A stretch of 64,000 bases of DNA, taken from positions 62,001-126,000 of the forward strand of contig JACSZT010000021.1 in assembly GCA_014332815.1 (NCBI GenBank). Direction: 5' to 3'. A program made the position numbers and the translations under genes. This document shows positions 21,564-32,387 of the stretch, piece by piece. The notes beneath the pieces are model-generated. The model saw only the letters and a program-made list of their open reading frames with translations. It ran no database searches and was not told the DNA's origin. This DNA is from Weissella confusa. Lineage in GTDB: Bacteria > Bacillota > Bacilli > Lactobacillales > Lactobacillaceae. Within the stretch, counting starts at the first letter, position 1. Each line of letters opens with the position of its first letter.

Positions 21564-23927
21564 ACGCAATTTTGATGTTGCATCACGGTACTCTGGAAAG
21601 GCTTGAAGCAACAACGCTTGCCAAACGGCTGCTGCCCCAGCACCCATCGCGTCTGTCACTGCCTCGTCATAAAAGCCAATTTTCGTCAGTTCGTGTACCT
21701 GTTGTTCGAACGAGGTCTCAACCACCGCGTATTGATTTATCTTCATTAATTTACCATCATCCACATCCCACTTACCACGCTTTTCATATAGTGGTAGGCC
21801 AATTTCATGAACTGCTTGTATCGGTTGATTAATTTGGTAATCAACGTCTTCTGCAAAGCCCAGTAATTGCAAGGCAACCGCATCAAAAATCTCAGTTGTT
21901 AGCGGCGCCCCACTCTGCAAGAATGTCGTGACATCACGATTGTTATCAACCTCTTCATCGGTATCTACATCCGTTTCGACGTAGACCACTTCTTTGATTA
22001 GCGCACTCGTATCAAATGTCGCCATTGCTTTCCCATTGAAAAACAGTGGCAAATTCGTCTTAGCAAAGTAACCACGGCTGGCCAAATCATCGATAAATTG
22101 CAAGCCACCGGCCGTATGCGTCGTCAACAAAGCATACCAAGCCGTAAGAACACCTGGGAATGCAATATCTTCATAGCGCACCTTGCTTGGTGTCTTGTGA
22201 CTTAGTGGTACATCAACCGTATGCAATTTCGCATCGTTCGCTTCGTTATTTAGCCCTTGATAATAAGGTGATGCGGTAAACAAGACTGGCACATCAACTG
22301 ATGTATCAGGTCGCAGAATTTCAACGCGCACCAAGTCGCGCACACCGTTCGAAAGAACTTGTTCTGGCGAACCGGTATCTTGCATTCCATCTGAATGACG
22401 CGTGCCGACACCTGAAGAATAAGCCACCGCAAAACCACGGGCTAAGAAGTAATTATTGATGTCGACATGACTCGTTGCCTTAAAGCTTTCCGTTGCTTCA
22501 TCAACTTCAGCAACAATCTCATGTTGTTCAGCATCCGGTAGCGTCTCTGAAATAGCTGCTTCAGAAATCACGGTCTCCAAACCAACAACACCAGTAGTTG
22601 CGACCGCCGTTGCCAATGTTCCCAAATATGACTTTCCCGTCATCGCAACCTTGCCGTTTGACCAATTAGCCTTAACGGCATAACCCGAAGTGCGGTCTGT
22701 GAAGGCAACGCGATTACCGGCCAACCATTCAACAACTGCCTTCACATTGTAGTTACCTGACTCACGATCCATCATCTGGTCAGTTTGAGCTTGGAAGGCT
22801 GTCCATTGGTCCTTCGTGCGGTGCCAGTCGGCTGCATCGTGCATGCGTGAATAAACTAATTCCGCCAACACATCCATATCTTCACCCGGGAAACCACCTG
22901 GTGCAATAACCAGACCATTATCACGATAGTATTGGTACCAACGCGAACGATTGTTGTTGATGTAGATGTGTTGTCCTTGATGCAAGTACAACTTCTTGGC
23001 AACACCGCTTGCTTGCAACGCTTGCCACAAACGGAATACCTGGCGTGGCTTAACGTTCCAATCATTCAAGCCATGCACCATCACCACATCAGCTTTGATA
23101 TCTGAAACATGCGGCAAATAATTACGGGCATCCCAGTAATAATCTTCGTAGCTCATCTCATCGTCGCCAGTCAGCGGCAAAGCAACTGTTTTAGTTTGCC
23201 CCCAGTTTTGGCGTGTTTCCCACGTTTCCGCTTGATCATTTGCCTGCCAAGTCACATCCGGCAATTGCGTTTCAGCTTGGTTCGCAACACCATAAAGCTT
23301 GTGTGACAACCACAAATTCATTTGATCTGAGAAATCAGTCACCAAACCAAAGTTTTCGGATGACTTGATGCGCAACTTTACCGTCACTTCACCATCAATC
23401 ACCACGTCATTTTCGAATGGTGCTTCTGTGAACACCAAACGGTTAACTTCAAAACGGTCATTCTCTTGCTTCAACATTTCAGTACGCCAGTTATTAAAGT
23501 CGCGCTTGTAACTCTCGAAATCAGATTCAATTTGCGCATCAACTTGCCATGGCGCAGTGCGGTTTTGCAAGTTCATGTGACCAATACTAATCATCTTTTC
23601 AGTCGTTGGCTTTTGCAGCTTGAACTCTACCAATGGCGTTGGTTGCCACTCCGTTCCACGGTCAATTTGTTGACCAAGTGGCGTTGGCGTGGCACCCAAA
23701 CGTTGCGCCTCACCATAATCAACTAACATCGCGATGGCCTAGTTGTTGACAATTGGTATCAACAATTGACTATTAGTCGTATCAATCGTGTAGCGAATAT
23801 CTTGGTTACCACGCACTGTCATTTCAAAGTCCGTTCCATATAGAATAACGCCCAATTGGTGGCCGGCTTTCAAACGATAAAGCGTTGGCTGCAACGTCAA
23901 GTTAAGCGTCACATACTCATCAGCCAC
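21564..23927 (-). CDS. pepX: Xaa-Pro dipeptidyl-peptidase
   Basis: Removes X-Pro dipeptides from casein-type peptides; cytosolic S15 serine peptidase. Restored length 787 residues, usual for lactic acid bacteria. Order after restoration: [64 protein letters not shown], nucleophile region [26 protein letters not shown] (acid), [13 protein letters not shown] (His), and the C-terminal jelly-roll with [21 protein letters not shown] printed at 21746-21744, stop at 23741-23739. Confidence 0.94.
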
Positions 23928-24005
23928 CAAATCAATTGACACAATGTGCCCATCTGCTTGTGCAGCTTGCAACGTACGACGGGTACGGTCTGAAACCTCG
24001 CCTGC

Positions 24006-24836
24006 ATCATTCAATGTTGTCTTATCCAAATCAATTCCGATTAGTTTGCGTTCCATGCGTTAGACCCTTCTTTTGACTCAATTGGTACTATGTTAGCACA
24101 TTTCGGGCAAAAGAGAACTGAAATTCCTGTCAACGACAGTATCAATACCCATCATTTGGGCATTTTCAAGCAGGTCAAACGCAATTTCACGATCAATATT
24201 AAATGAGTACTCGTGTTCCCAGTGTTGACGTGGCTTGTGGCCCAATGATCCGTTGAAGTTAATCATTGGTGACTTCAAGCCCAACGTGTCGTAAATATCC
24301 ATTGACAAACGCACGGGACGCCCCGTGCAACGCTCCGTCACAAAGTGTTGAATCTGTGATTGGTGCAAGGCATTTTCGGCGTGAATCAAGATGGCATTCA
24401 CATCCGTTTGCAAGTTCAAACGATCCAGCATCTTACGGTTCGCTTCGTCTTGTGGGAAGAAAATGGCATCTTCCGTATTACGTTGTGGGCCATTACCATT
24501 TGCCCACACGTCATTTTTGCTTTCCATCACAACACCGTGAGTTGCGTAACCAATCATCTCGAAGTCGTTCATCTCATCCCCGAAGGCATAGATATCATCC
24601 TTCTTAATATCGTAAGCCTTGCGCAAGATGTCCAAACCAGTATCCTTTGAAACACCAGCTGGAGCCACTTCAAGAACTGGTGATTCACCACCCCAAGTTT
24701 TCACGTTCACGCGATCAGCACCGTACGTTTTTCATGTATTTTAAAAACCTGACCCGTTGCATAAAAAAACGCACCCGCAATTAATATGCAAGTACGTTTC
24801 TAATGTTAATTACAATGACAACTTTAACAACTTCTC
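24006..24836 (-). CDS. Cof-type HAD-superfamily phosphatase
   Basis: Restored length 276 residues. IGIDLDKTTLND (catalytic Asp motif I; the usual second Asp is replaced, DLDKT versus DLDGT, with K), then INFNGS (motif II region), cap domain, and IYAFGDEMNDFEMI (metal-binding motif IV). ATG printed at 24056-24054, stop at 24812-24810. Acts on small phosphorylated metabolites; substrate not predictable. In print its start is fused to the end of PepX. Confidence 0.88.
24762..24800 (-). terminator. Terminator of the HAD phosphatase gene
   Basis: AAACGTACTTGC and GCGGGTGCGTTT form a stem around an A/T loop, followed by a T tract. Confidence 0.7.
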
Positions 24837-24961
24837 AAGATAACGAGCCAAGCCGTCTTCTTCGTTGGTGTATTCTGTCATATCGTCGGCAATTGCCTTT
24901 AGTTCGGGGTTACCGTTCTTCGCCATCGGCCTTGGTATCGTATAAATCCATGTTGGCCTTC

Positions 24962-26365
24962 AAGGGGTTTTGACGGAACGCCTTCACGACAGGCTTATCG
25001 AACGATTCAATAAAAGCATCTGCCTCATCGCCAAGTAATTGACGGTATTTTTCTTCAAATCCTTCTGGTAACTCCGCCATTCGGTATCTCCTTAAATCTA
25101 AGTATTCTTATTTATTTTACTCCATAAACGATGCCAAGTGTGTGGTCTTTCCACCAGGTGCAGCGGCCAAATCTAGCACGCGTTCGCCTGGCTTGGGGTG
25201 CGCAAGTTCACCAACCAATTGGGCTGATGGCTCTTGTGAGTAAATGACACCCGTTGTGTGATCAACAGAGTGGCCCTTTACGGCACCGAAGTTTCCCCAC
25301 TTACCCCATGGCACCTTATCTTTACGGAACATCCCTTCACCAGAACATGGTGCATCCAACACAATCTTGTCGAAGTATTGTGGGAACTTTGGTGACAACT
25401 CTTGTGGTGAGTGGTTCGTCACAATCGCGTTTTGGATACCAAAGCGTTCCACATTTTCACTCAAAATAGCCGCACGCTTACGGAAGATTTCATTTGAGAC
25501 CAACAGTCCCTTTTGTTCAACAATTTCCAAATCAGGGCGTTCGTTAATCAACCAAGCAATGATACGCTCATCTTCTTCTGGTGCGAACGTGCAAGTTGAG
25601 TAAACCAATTGGCCACCTGGCTTCAACATCTTTACGGCTTCTTCCAAAATTTCACGTTGGCGTGCAGCGTTTTCTTCTGGGTAGTGTTCGTGCCAGTACT
25701 TAATTGCAGCTGGTTCCTTGGTCAAGTTAGACTTAGCCAACTTAGGTTCCTTAGAAACGTAATCTTCATCCGTTTGATTTGAAATCAACTTGGCCATAAA
25801 GTGTCCTTCACCATCTGAGTGGTGTGGGAACAAACGCGCCGTCTTCTTCAAATCAGGGTTACCATCGGCCCATTCTGGCTTTCCATCATCCATGCCTTCG
25901 TACTTGTCGGCTAACGCTAAGGCCAAACTTGGCTCGAAGCGCTTCTTCTTCAAAGTTCCCAAGTGGACCCCAACGCGCATCACTTGAAGTCCCGTCAAAT
26001 CAGGCGTTCCTTCTGGCGCTGCGTAGATTTGGTCACCAAAGGCAATCAACAATTCTGGGTCGTAATCCGGCATGAAGTCTGCACGGAATGCTTGCCACAA
26101 TTCGCGTTGGCCCTTTGGATAGAAATTCTTCATTTGGCCATCAACCAACTTACCGAAACCAGTTCCGTTGCCTCCGATTTCAAGCAAGTACCAACCGTTC
26201 TTGTATTGGTCGCGATCACGAATCATGAACGTATCACCGTGAACGTATTGCGCCCACTCTTCGTCAGTCAACTCGTAACGACGCGTAAATTGTTCTGGGT
26301 GAAGGGCAAACATGTCGGCTTCAGCGTCCGTCAAAGTCAACTTTGCCAAGTTGGCAACGTGTTCA
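24962..26365 (-). CDS. rsmF: RsmF/YebU-like 16S rRNA m5C methyltransferase
   Basis: SAM-dependent rRNA cytosine-C5 methyltransferase of the NOL1/NOP2/Sun family. Restored length 467 residues. Start MAELPEGFEEKYRQLLGDEA, then RVLDLAAAPGGKTTHLAS (SAM site), DKIVLDAPCSGEGMFRKD (PC motif), LVYSTCTFAPEEDE (TC motif with catalytic Cys), and a C-terminal PUA-like part LVDGQMKNFYPKG ending EELSDDMY. ATG printed at 25080-25078, stop at 26451-26449. Confidence 0.92.
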
Positions 26366-26416
26366 ACTTCTTCACGTGTAATTTGCTCGTTTGCCATGTG
26401 CATTCCTTTCAAGCTG

Positions 26417-26728
26417 TAATAGGTTTATTTTACCAAAAAACCGCACTATTAGTACATATCGTCAGACAATTCTTCTGCTTTATCTTCACGAACTAAGAAG
26501 CGCAATATAGCTGGCACCTTAATCAAGGTATCCGTGTGTTCTGGTGCATTTGCCAACAATTCTGCTGATTGGTGTGCGTTAACCGCAACGTCATCGCGCA
26601 AAACTGTGTGCATTTCTGTCACTGAATACGTTGGCTTTACGCCCTCCGTATCAACTTCAGCCAAAGTCGTCACCACTTCGAAAATCTTCTCCAAGTGGTC
26701 TGTTAATTGCAGCAGCTTCTGCCAAAGC
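26417..26728 (-). CDS. gatC: Asp-tRNA(Asn)/Glu-tRNA(Gln) amidotransferase subunit C
   Basis: Small stabilising subunit of the GatCAB amidotransferase that makes Gln-tRNA(Gln). Restored length 103 residues: ITREEVEHVANLAKLTLTD at the start, IFEVVTTLAEVDTEGV, then LRDDVA and VPAILDEGAEG at the end. ATG printed at 26397-26395 behind AAAGGA; stop overlaps the gatA start (TAATG). Confidence 0.93.
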
Positions 26729-28185
26729 TTCGTCCTTCATCACCGTGATGAAAGCTTCATACGTGTCGTCTGTGGCAGCAATGTTATCCAACGTTGCTTG
26801 TGCCAATTCAACGGCCGTAATTTCCTTGTTAACGAGTTGCTCGTGCAAGGTTTCCAAATCTGTGTGCAAGAAATCCATTAGCCCTCTGCTCCTTCATCAA
26901 GGTTCGTCCATGTTCAACTTACCAACGCCAACTGCGCCGTTGTCACGCAACTTTTCAACAACCGTTGCGTCGTAAATTGGCTTGAAGTTTTGCAAAATCT
27001 TTGAGGCAGCCGTCGTCGTGACACCCTTTGTCACCAAGTTATCCTTGATACCGTATGGGATACCTGACAAGATGTTGTCTGGGTCGATACCAGCTTCATT
27101 CTTCATACCAACAATACCGTTGAAGGCTGCTGGTTGACGGATTGAACCACCCGTATCAGTCCCCAATGCAAATGGCACTTGACCAGCTGCAACAGCAACG
27201 GCAGATCCACCTGATGAACCACCAGGAACCTTTGTTTGGTCCCAAGCGTTCTTCGTCTTTCGGTAGTATGACGTTTCACTTGTTGAACCCATGGCAACGC
27301 CCTTGATGTCGCCGTTCAAGTTAGCAGCAAAATCAGGAACCGCTTGGTCTGAAGACGTTTGGTCCTTCTCATCTTGACCAGCCATAGCTGACAAAACGCG
27401 GGCGTTGTCCTTAACCGTACGTGTGAAGACACCAACTTGGTCCAATGATGACGCGAAGGCGATAACACCCCAACGTGATACACGACCGTACGTTGAGAAA
27501 CGTTGGAAGTTTGATGACGCTTCGGCAGAACCCAAGATGTAGTAGGCCGCAACACCGTACTTCGTGTGTGGCAATGATACTTCTTCGACTTCAGCACCCA
27601 ACTCTTCAAGCTTGGCAATACCAGCCTTGATTGTTGCCTTAACATCTTCGTTGATTCCGGCACCAAAGTATTCAGCTGGCACCGCAATCTTCAGTTGGAA
27701 GTCCTCGTTCATCAACGTACGAACTTGAGCAGCCTTCTTGAAGAATGCATCGTAAGTTCCTGCTGACAATGAGTACGTTCCCAACATGATACGACGCTTA
27801 ACTTCATCACCGAAGCCTTGTGAACGCGTTTGAACGTACAAGTCGTCCAAGTTCTTCACACCTTCAGGACGGAAGCCGTAACGAATACCATAGATAAATT
27901 GCATACCAACTGGCAAACCATCAACGAAGCCGGCAGGTACTGACATACCTGGCAAACCAGCCATGTTAACTGGAATCGTCAATACGTCGTTCATGTAAGT
28001 GACTTCTGGATCATCTTCGTTAGCACCGAAGTTGTAAGCAACGTTTGGTGTCGTTGGCGCGATAATCAAGTCGTACTTAGCGAAGACGTGCAGCACCGTA
28101 TTGAACTGGTGAAGGTGACATTGCCTTTGAGTTGGTCTTCAACTCAACGTGGACTTCAAGTCCGATTGTCGTTTCAAAGTTAGGC
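26728..28185 (-). CDS. gatA: Asp-tRNA(Asn)/Glu-tRNA(Gln) amidotransferase subunit A
   Basis: Amidase subunit that releases ammonia from glutamine. Restored length 485 residues. In order: [38 protein letters not shown] (catalytic Lys), [19 protein letters not shown] and [16 protein letters not shown] (Ser-cisSer of the amidase triad), [16 protein letters not shown], and a C-terminal [11 protein letters not shown] overlaps gatC, stop overlaps gatB. Confidence 0.94.
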
Positions 28186-29630
28186 ACAGCCATTACTTGT
28201 TACCTCCTGGTACTTGTTCAAACAAACGCGTTGCTTGCTCGTATGCGTATGCAGCACGGTAAATCGTCTCTTCTTGGAAACGGTTTGAGCTCTTGTTGTT
28301 GCGTGATTTGGTAAGCCTTTGGATTATCTGGGTAGAAGTAGTTCTTACGATCCCAGTGCAAATCGCGTGTCACATCAGCATTCAAAGCCAAAGCGGCCAT
28401 CATACCGTATTCCAACGCACCCTTGTTCGCTTGTGGCAAAACACCAGGGTAACCCCAGTCAATAACGTTCGTGTTGGCGTTAGGCCCCTCATCTGGTGAT
28501 GAAATGTCAGGTGCACCAACAATTTCAATCAATGGTGTTCCTTGACGGTTCAAGTCAACATATGAGTAACCATCAGTCCCGTGGGTGTTCTTACCAGCGT
28601 CTTCTTCGACGTGAAGCTCAGTAATACCAACGCGCTTCTTCTCACCCTCGAACTCGATTTCCAACCAACCGTTACGGCCAATTCCTTCTTCGAACGCCAA
28701 AGCCTTACGAACATAGTTGAATGAGTTCAAGTTCTTCAACTCGACCTTAGTTCCGTATTCCTTAGAACCAACTGGGCGAATTGAGATATTGGCGTCAACA
28801 CGCATTGAACCTTCTTGCATCTTAACGTCTGAAATACCCGTAAATTGGATAGCTTGACGCAAAGCTTCAAGGTATGCGTAGAATTCTGGCAACTTTGCAC
28901 GCACTTCTTCAACCCATTCGTCCGTGATGTGAACTGGTGTCAAATCTGGCTCTGGGAAGTAACGGTAATCATCAGCCGTTTCCTTCTCACGCATCAAGAC
29001 AGTTTCACCCGTCGCTTCATCGAAACGACGCGTTTGTTGCTTGATTGTGCCACCAGCCATGTAAATCTTAGCGTGACGACCTTCCAAATCAACTTGCTTC
29101 TCGTTCAAGAAGGCGTTAACGTCACCCATCAAGTAGTTAGCTGAACGCTTTGGATCAGCACCCTCAGCAACCGTTGCATCAAAGAAGTTAGCCATGGCCA
29201 ACGTTTGCGTCAACACTTCTGAGTCGTACACTTCCAAACCAAGTTCATCAACGTAACGGGCCTTACGTTCAGTTGCTACATCCAAAATGCCGTCAATAAT
29301 TGGCATCAAGATAGCTGGATCTGACAATTGCTTCAAACCATTAGCTTCAACGTATTCGACTGGGTCTTCACCTTGCGTAATTGCAGCAAAGACCTTCTTA
29401 GCCATCTTCGTTGAGATTGTACCGTCATCGATCAACTTGATCATGCCGGCCAAGTGAGCTGGCGTCAAAGCAGTCAGACACCAAGTATATCGATGTCTGC
29501 ATAAATTAATCTTATGTTTTTATTGAGGCTTACGGGCATTCAAACCAGCCATCAACAATTCGTTAACCACGTTAGGGTTGGCGTTACCCTTGGTTTCCTT
29601 CATGATCTTTCCGACCAAGAAACCAACAGC
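28185..29630 (-). CDS. gatB: Asp-tRNA(Asn)/Glu-tRNA(Gln) amidotransferase subunit B
   Basis: Binds and phosphorylates the misacylated tRNA. Restored length 481 residues. [20 protein letters not shown] at the start, then [62 protein letters not shown], and the C-terminal GatB/Yqey helices with [20 protein letters not shown] printed at 28193-28191, stop at 29522-29520. Confidence 0.94.
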
Positions 29631-29710
29631 ACGGTCCTTACCGTTGTGGAAGTCGATGATTGATTGCTCGTTGTGCTCGACGCGCCTCATTCAAAGCAGA
29701 ATTTGGTTCA

Positions 29711-30664
29711 GCAGTCGTCGCAAAAGCACTCGTTTCATAACCAGCCTTCTCATAGACATTCAAAATATCAACCAAGTCGCGACGAATGGCTTCGCGACCA
29801 GACGTTGGATTGTAAATGATACGCGCACGCTTCATGGTGTTCTCTCCTCAAATTTTCAATATATGTATTGCTTTACCCTTCAAAATCACCTTAGCGGCTT
29901 CCAAAGGATCTTCACGTGGAATACGCAATGCACGCGCGTAGTCATTCGTTGTACCAGCTGGAATAATCGCCAACATCGGACGCTTCTCCAACGGTGCAAT
30001 ACCGTTCACAACTTCGTTAATGGTACCGTCACCACCGGCTGCAACCAACAACTCAAAACCATCTTCGGCGCCGTTGTCGTATTCAACACGCAAGTTCATT
30101 GGTGCGACACGCGTCAACATTTCGGCACCCTTAACAACGTAAGCCAAGTAACCGTACATTGACTTCAACTTTGATGGCACTGAATAAGTCAATTCTGACA
30201 AAGAACCACCAGCAGCAATGTTGATAAAGTAGGTGTCGTTAGCTTGTCCAACGTCCATTTGCGCTGCGAGCAAGTTTGGATTATCAACGTGCTTTCCCGT
30301 CAACACTTCAGAAATCAATTGCAAGATTTCAGCAAACTTTGTCGTCTTAACAACCAACAACGTGAACTTACCATCATCCAATTGGGCATCTGGCACAATT
30401 TGCTCGAATCCACCAACTGAGTTCGTCAAAGCCAAGAAGAACATTGATGATTGTCCTTCAAAGACTTAATCTTCATGTAAGTACAAAGGCAAATCAATTA
30501 GGCTATCATCTGGCATTTCATCCACGTTTGCGACCATCGCGATGTGCGCCTTGTGATCCTTGAATACAACAGGTGCATCCCCACCATATTCACCATCCAA
30601 ATTAATCATAACCTTAGCATTCTCATCCAACGGCTTGATTGTGACGTTTTCTGACTTCACGTAA
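29711..30664 (-). CDS. dgkB: Diacylglycerol kinase, DagK/YegS type
   Basis: Soluble lipid kinase that recycles diacylglycerol from lipoteichoic-acid synthesis. Restored length 317 residues: MKRARIIYNPTSGREAIRRD, LLVAAGGDGTINEVVNGI (catalytic GGDGT), AIIPAGTTNDYARALRIPRE, and VFKDHKAHIAMVANV late in the protein. ATG printed at 29835-29833 behind GAGGAGAG. The stop codon is split by the cell border at 30664. Its place behind gatCAB is usual in lactobacilli. Confidence 0.92.
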
Positions 30665-30718
30665 GTTAAGGCATCATTTGATTGGGCAGCAATTTGGCTA
30701 ATGGCGACTTGCATATCC

Positions 30719-31159
30719 CAGGCACGCTTTATATGGTGCGCCAACTGTTTATAATACATTTGCTTTGAATTCGCCGGTTGCTCGACTTTTTTAGTTTTTC
30801 CAAACATCATCATCTCTCCAAAAAAGAGCCTACCAAAATTCGGCAAGCTCTTGTCTACTCAGAACGCTTGATCATGATTGGTTAATGCATCACTTAATTC
30901 CAATGATTCAAGATATTCATCCGCGACTGACAGCTGGTCGTTCAACTTCTTCTCAAGCATCGGCACCATATCTTCAGCCTCAACATACATGGTGAACGGC
31001 GTTACCCCATTCTGTTGCTTAGCATTTGGTTGTTGCACTGAGACATATAAACTTTGTGGGCAGGATGCCGTTTAAGATTACGCTGTATATTTATAATAGT
31101 CCAATTCTGTGGAAAAACAACTATTTACGCTCGATGGTTGTATGTTAATTTCATGAATT
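30719..31159 (-). CDS. Conserved-looking protein of unknown function
   Basis: Restored length 146 residues, no family recognised. Begins MFGKTKKVEQPANSKQMYY at the best-spaced of three tandem ATG codons (third, printed 30807-30805). A helix-rich N-terminal half with KRAWDMQVAISQIAAQS is followed by TPFTMYVEAEDMVPMLEKKL and a coiled C-terminal part REMQQAGKLADMLKTLL ending TRHDLH. No signal peptide or membrane segment. Spans three cells and exists as one frame only after restoration; a terminator rebuilt across border 31258 follows it. Confidence 0.7.
30820..30853 (-). terminator. Terminator of the gatCAB-dgkB unit
   Basis: Minus strand AAGAGCTTGCC/GGTAGGCTCTTTTTT. The next gene starts right behind the T tract (GGAGAG ATG ATG ATG), so read-through would be needed unless another promoter is used. 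Confidence 0.75.
31061..31075 (-). terminator. Left half of a split terminator (right half at 31438-31455)
   Basis: Minus strand ends AAACGGCATCCTG here, and GGGATGCCGTTTTTT lies at the top of the next cell. In print they are 370 bases apart; restoration puts them 7-8 bases apart as one hairpin with a T tract. Strong independent support for the cell rule. Confidence 0.75.
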
Positions 31160-31333
31160 TAATGCAAATCATGGCGCGTAACCACATTATGGTTCAACAA
31201 CGTCTTTAACATATCCGCTAATTTGCCTGCTTGTTGCATTTCGCGGAGCTCTGCTACCACATCACTTTTATCCGATGCTTCACCTTTAGCATACGATCCA
31301 AACAGTACAACTTTTTGAACATTGTACTTATCT

Positions 31334-31660
31334 AGTATTGGATGAATCAATTCGGCTATCTGTTTTGTTTCGTATATCATACTTAACCGCCTCCTTGCTT
31401 CTCCTATTATGCCTGGCTTTTGATAAGCGTACAACTAAAAAACGGCATCCCTGGTTTTATCAACCAACACTTCAGTATGTGACTGAATCCCTTCAATAAT
31501 GTCATGTCTAAATTCTTTATTGTACGCAACTTCCAAATCTTCTATCGGCATAATATCCACTCGCTTCCCTAATGCAAATTCCAAGTCTTCTCGAAACTGT
31601 TCACGGGTCAGCAGTCCTTTTACATCAGATTTTTCACGAGCGTATAGTAAATCGGCGCAA
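31334..31660 (-). CDS. MNT-type minimal nucleotidyltransferase
   Basis: Restored length 108 residues. VVLFGSYAKGEASDKSDVDL carries the GS...DxD catalytic signature of polymerase-beta-like minimal nucleotidyltransferases; the second half (FALGKRVDIMPIEDL) supplies the third acidic strand. The DVD is cut by the cell border at 31456 and is complete only after restoration. ATG printed at 31380-31378 behind GGAGGCGG. Stop TGA overlaps the mmcQ ATG. Such proteins are often the antitoxin half of MNT/HEPN pairs; no HEPN gene is adjacent. Confidence 0.85.
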
Positions 31661-32046
31661 CTCGGTATTGATGTACGGATCATTCTTCAGTGTGATGACA
31701 TTGTCATGCACGATGCCGAACATCTTTCCCATGATATCGAAATAATAAGTTTCCCAATCATCACGCCAATACGCTTTAGCCCCAGGCAATGAATTTGCGT
31801 ACGCAATGGCCATCTCTTGTAATGGTTGGAGTTTGTCTGTTTTATTCATCGGGGGTTATAGCTGTCCCAGATCAATTCGCAATTGCAATTCAGCTTGTTG
31901 CTTCTTAGTCATCTTCTTAACAACCAAATCATAGGAAGCATGAATCAGTTTCTTGATCCCTTCATCAGGAAATTCGTTTTTATCGACAACAATACTATTC
32001 CAGTGCTGCTTGTTCATGTGGTAACCCGGAATGATGAATGGAAACT
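31657..32046 (-). CDS. MmcQ/YjbR-family DNA-binding-like protein
   Basis: Restored length 129 residues. MNKTDKLQPLQEMAIAYANS, GAKAYWRDDWETYYFD, MGKMFGIVHDNVITLKND, then FIIPGYHMNKQHWNSIVVD, the typical late motif, and a C-terminal KKLIHASYDLVVKK helix. CyaY-like fold by family; function unknown. ATG shares bases with the stop of the nucleotidyltransferase (ATGA overlap), so the two are translationally coupled. Confidence 0.85.
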
Positions 32047-32052
32047 GTTTTG

Positions 32053-32136
32053 GCAACGGAGTCCCATTCTCCCTAAGCCTCAGCGTTTTTCCGCGCCTGC
32101 CGGCTTGAAATCCACTGCTGCTAAGTGATAATTGGT
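32053..32136 (-). CDS. Possible 27-residue hydrophobic small protein
   Basis: Restored frame starting 6 bases after the mmcQ stop: MTIKLTWIILAAGMVGGWAG then GAELLRY. A single hydrophobic segment, ATG printed at 32245-32243 with CTGGA as a weak ribosome site. It runs into the left arm of the long-hairpin element, so the coding reading may be accidental. No family recognised. Confidence 0.3.
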
Positions 32137-32298
32137 GCTCCTGTCCTTGCTTGGTCACCGGCTAATATCGCAGGAGCTCCGCACCACCAGCCCAACCACC
32201 CACCATGCCAGCAGCCAAGATAATCCATGTTAGTTTGATAGTCATTCCTTTGTTGAACCACAACGCTGAGACAATCTACAACGGATTGACTGGTAACG
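32089..32298. repeat. Long-hairpin element, copy A
   Basis: Printed arms 32161-32209 and 32396-32443 are inverted repeats of about 48 bases (GGCATGGTGGGTGGTTGGGC against its complement), with nested pairing inside. After restoration they close a hairpin of about 210 bases. The apex contains a 26-base segment (printed 32088-32113) identical to copy B near 59528-59553. Lies between mmcQ and the convergent metal-binding gene. Could be a structured RNA or a MITE-like palindrome. Confidence 0.7.
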
Positions 32299-32306
32299 AT
32301 AAGTAA

Positions 32307-32355
32307 AAAATTAACGCCTTGGATGTCATTTTCGACGTCCAAGGCGTTTTTCGTT
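32307..32355. terminator. Terminator of the metal ABC operon
   Basis: AAAAATTAACGCCTTGGATGTC...GACGTCCAAGGCGTTTTTC: a 12-bp stem with A and T tracts on its two sides, directly behind the binding-protein stop at 32304-32306. Confidence 0.85.
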
Positions 32356-32387
32356 TGTTTGTGGATTGGAGTTTGTGTCGTCGCTTG

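Noticed and set aside
23739-24056. Fusion of a HAD phosphatase N-terminus with a PepX C-terminus
   Set aside because: The junction lies at grid border 23932; restoration separates two complete genes.
30466-30846. Single 126-residue gene joining the FGKTKK start to the diacylglycerol-kinase end
   Set aside because: It joins two cells at border 30664; the halves belong to dgkB and to the following gene.
31159-31434. 91-residue nucleotidyltransferase ending in a REMQQAGK helix
   Set aside because: Border 31258 fuses the start of the nucleotidyltransferase to the end of the upstream unknown gene.
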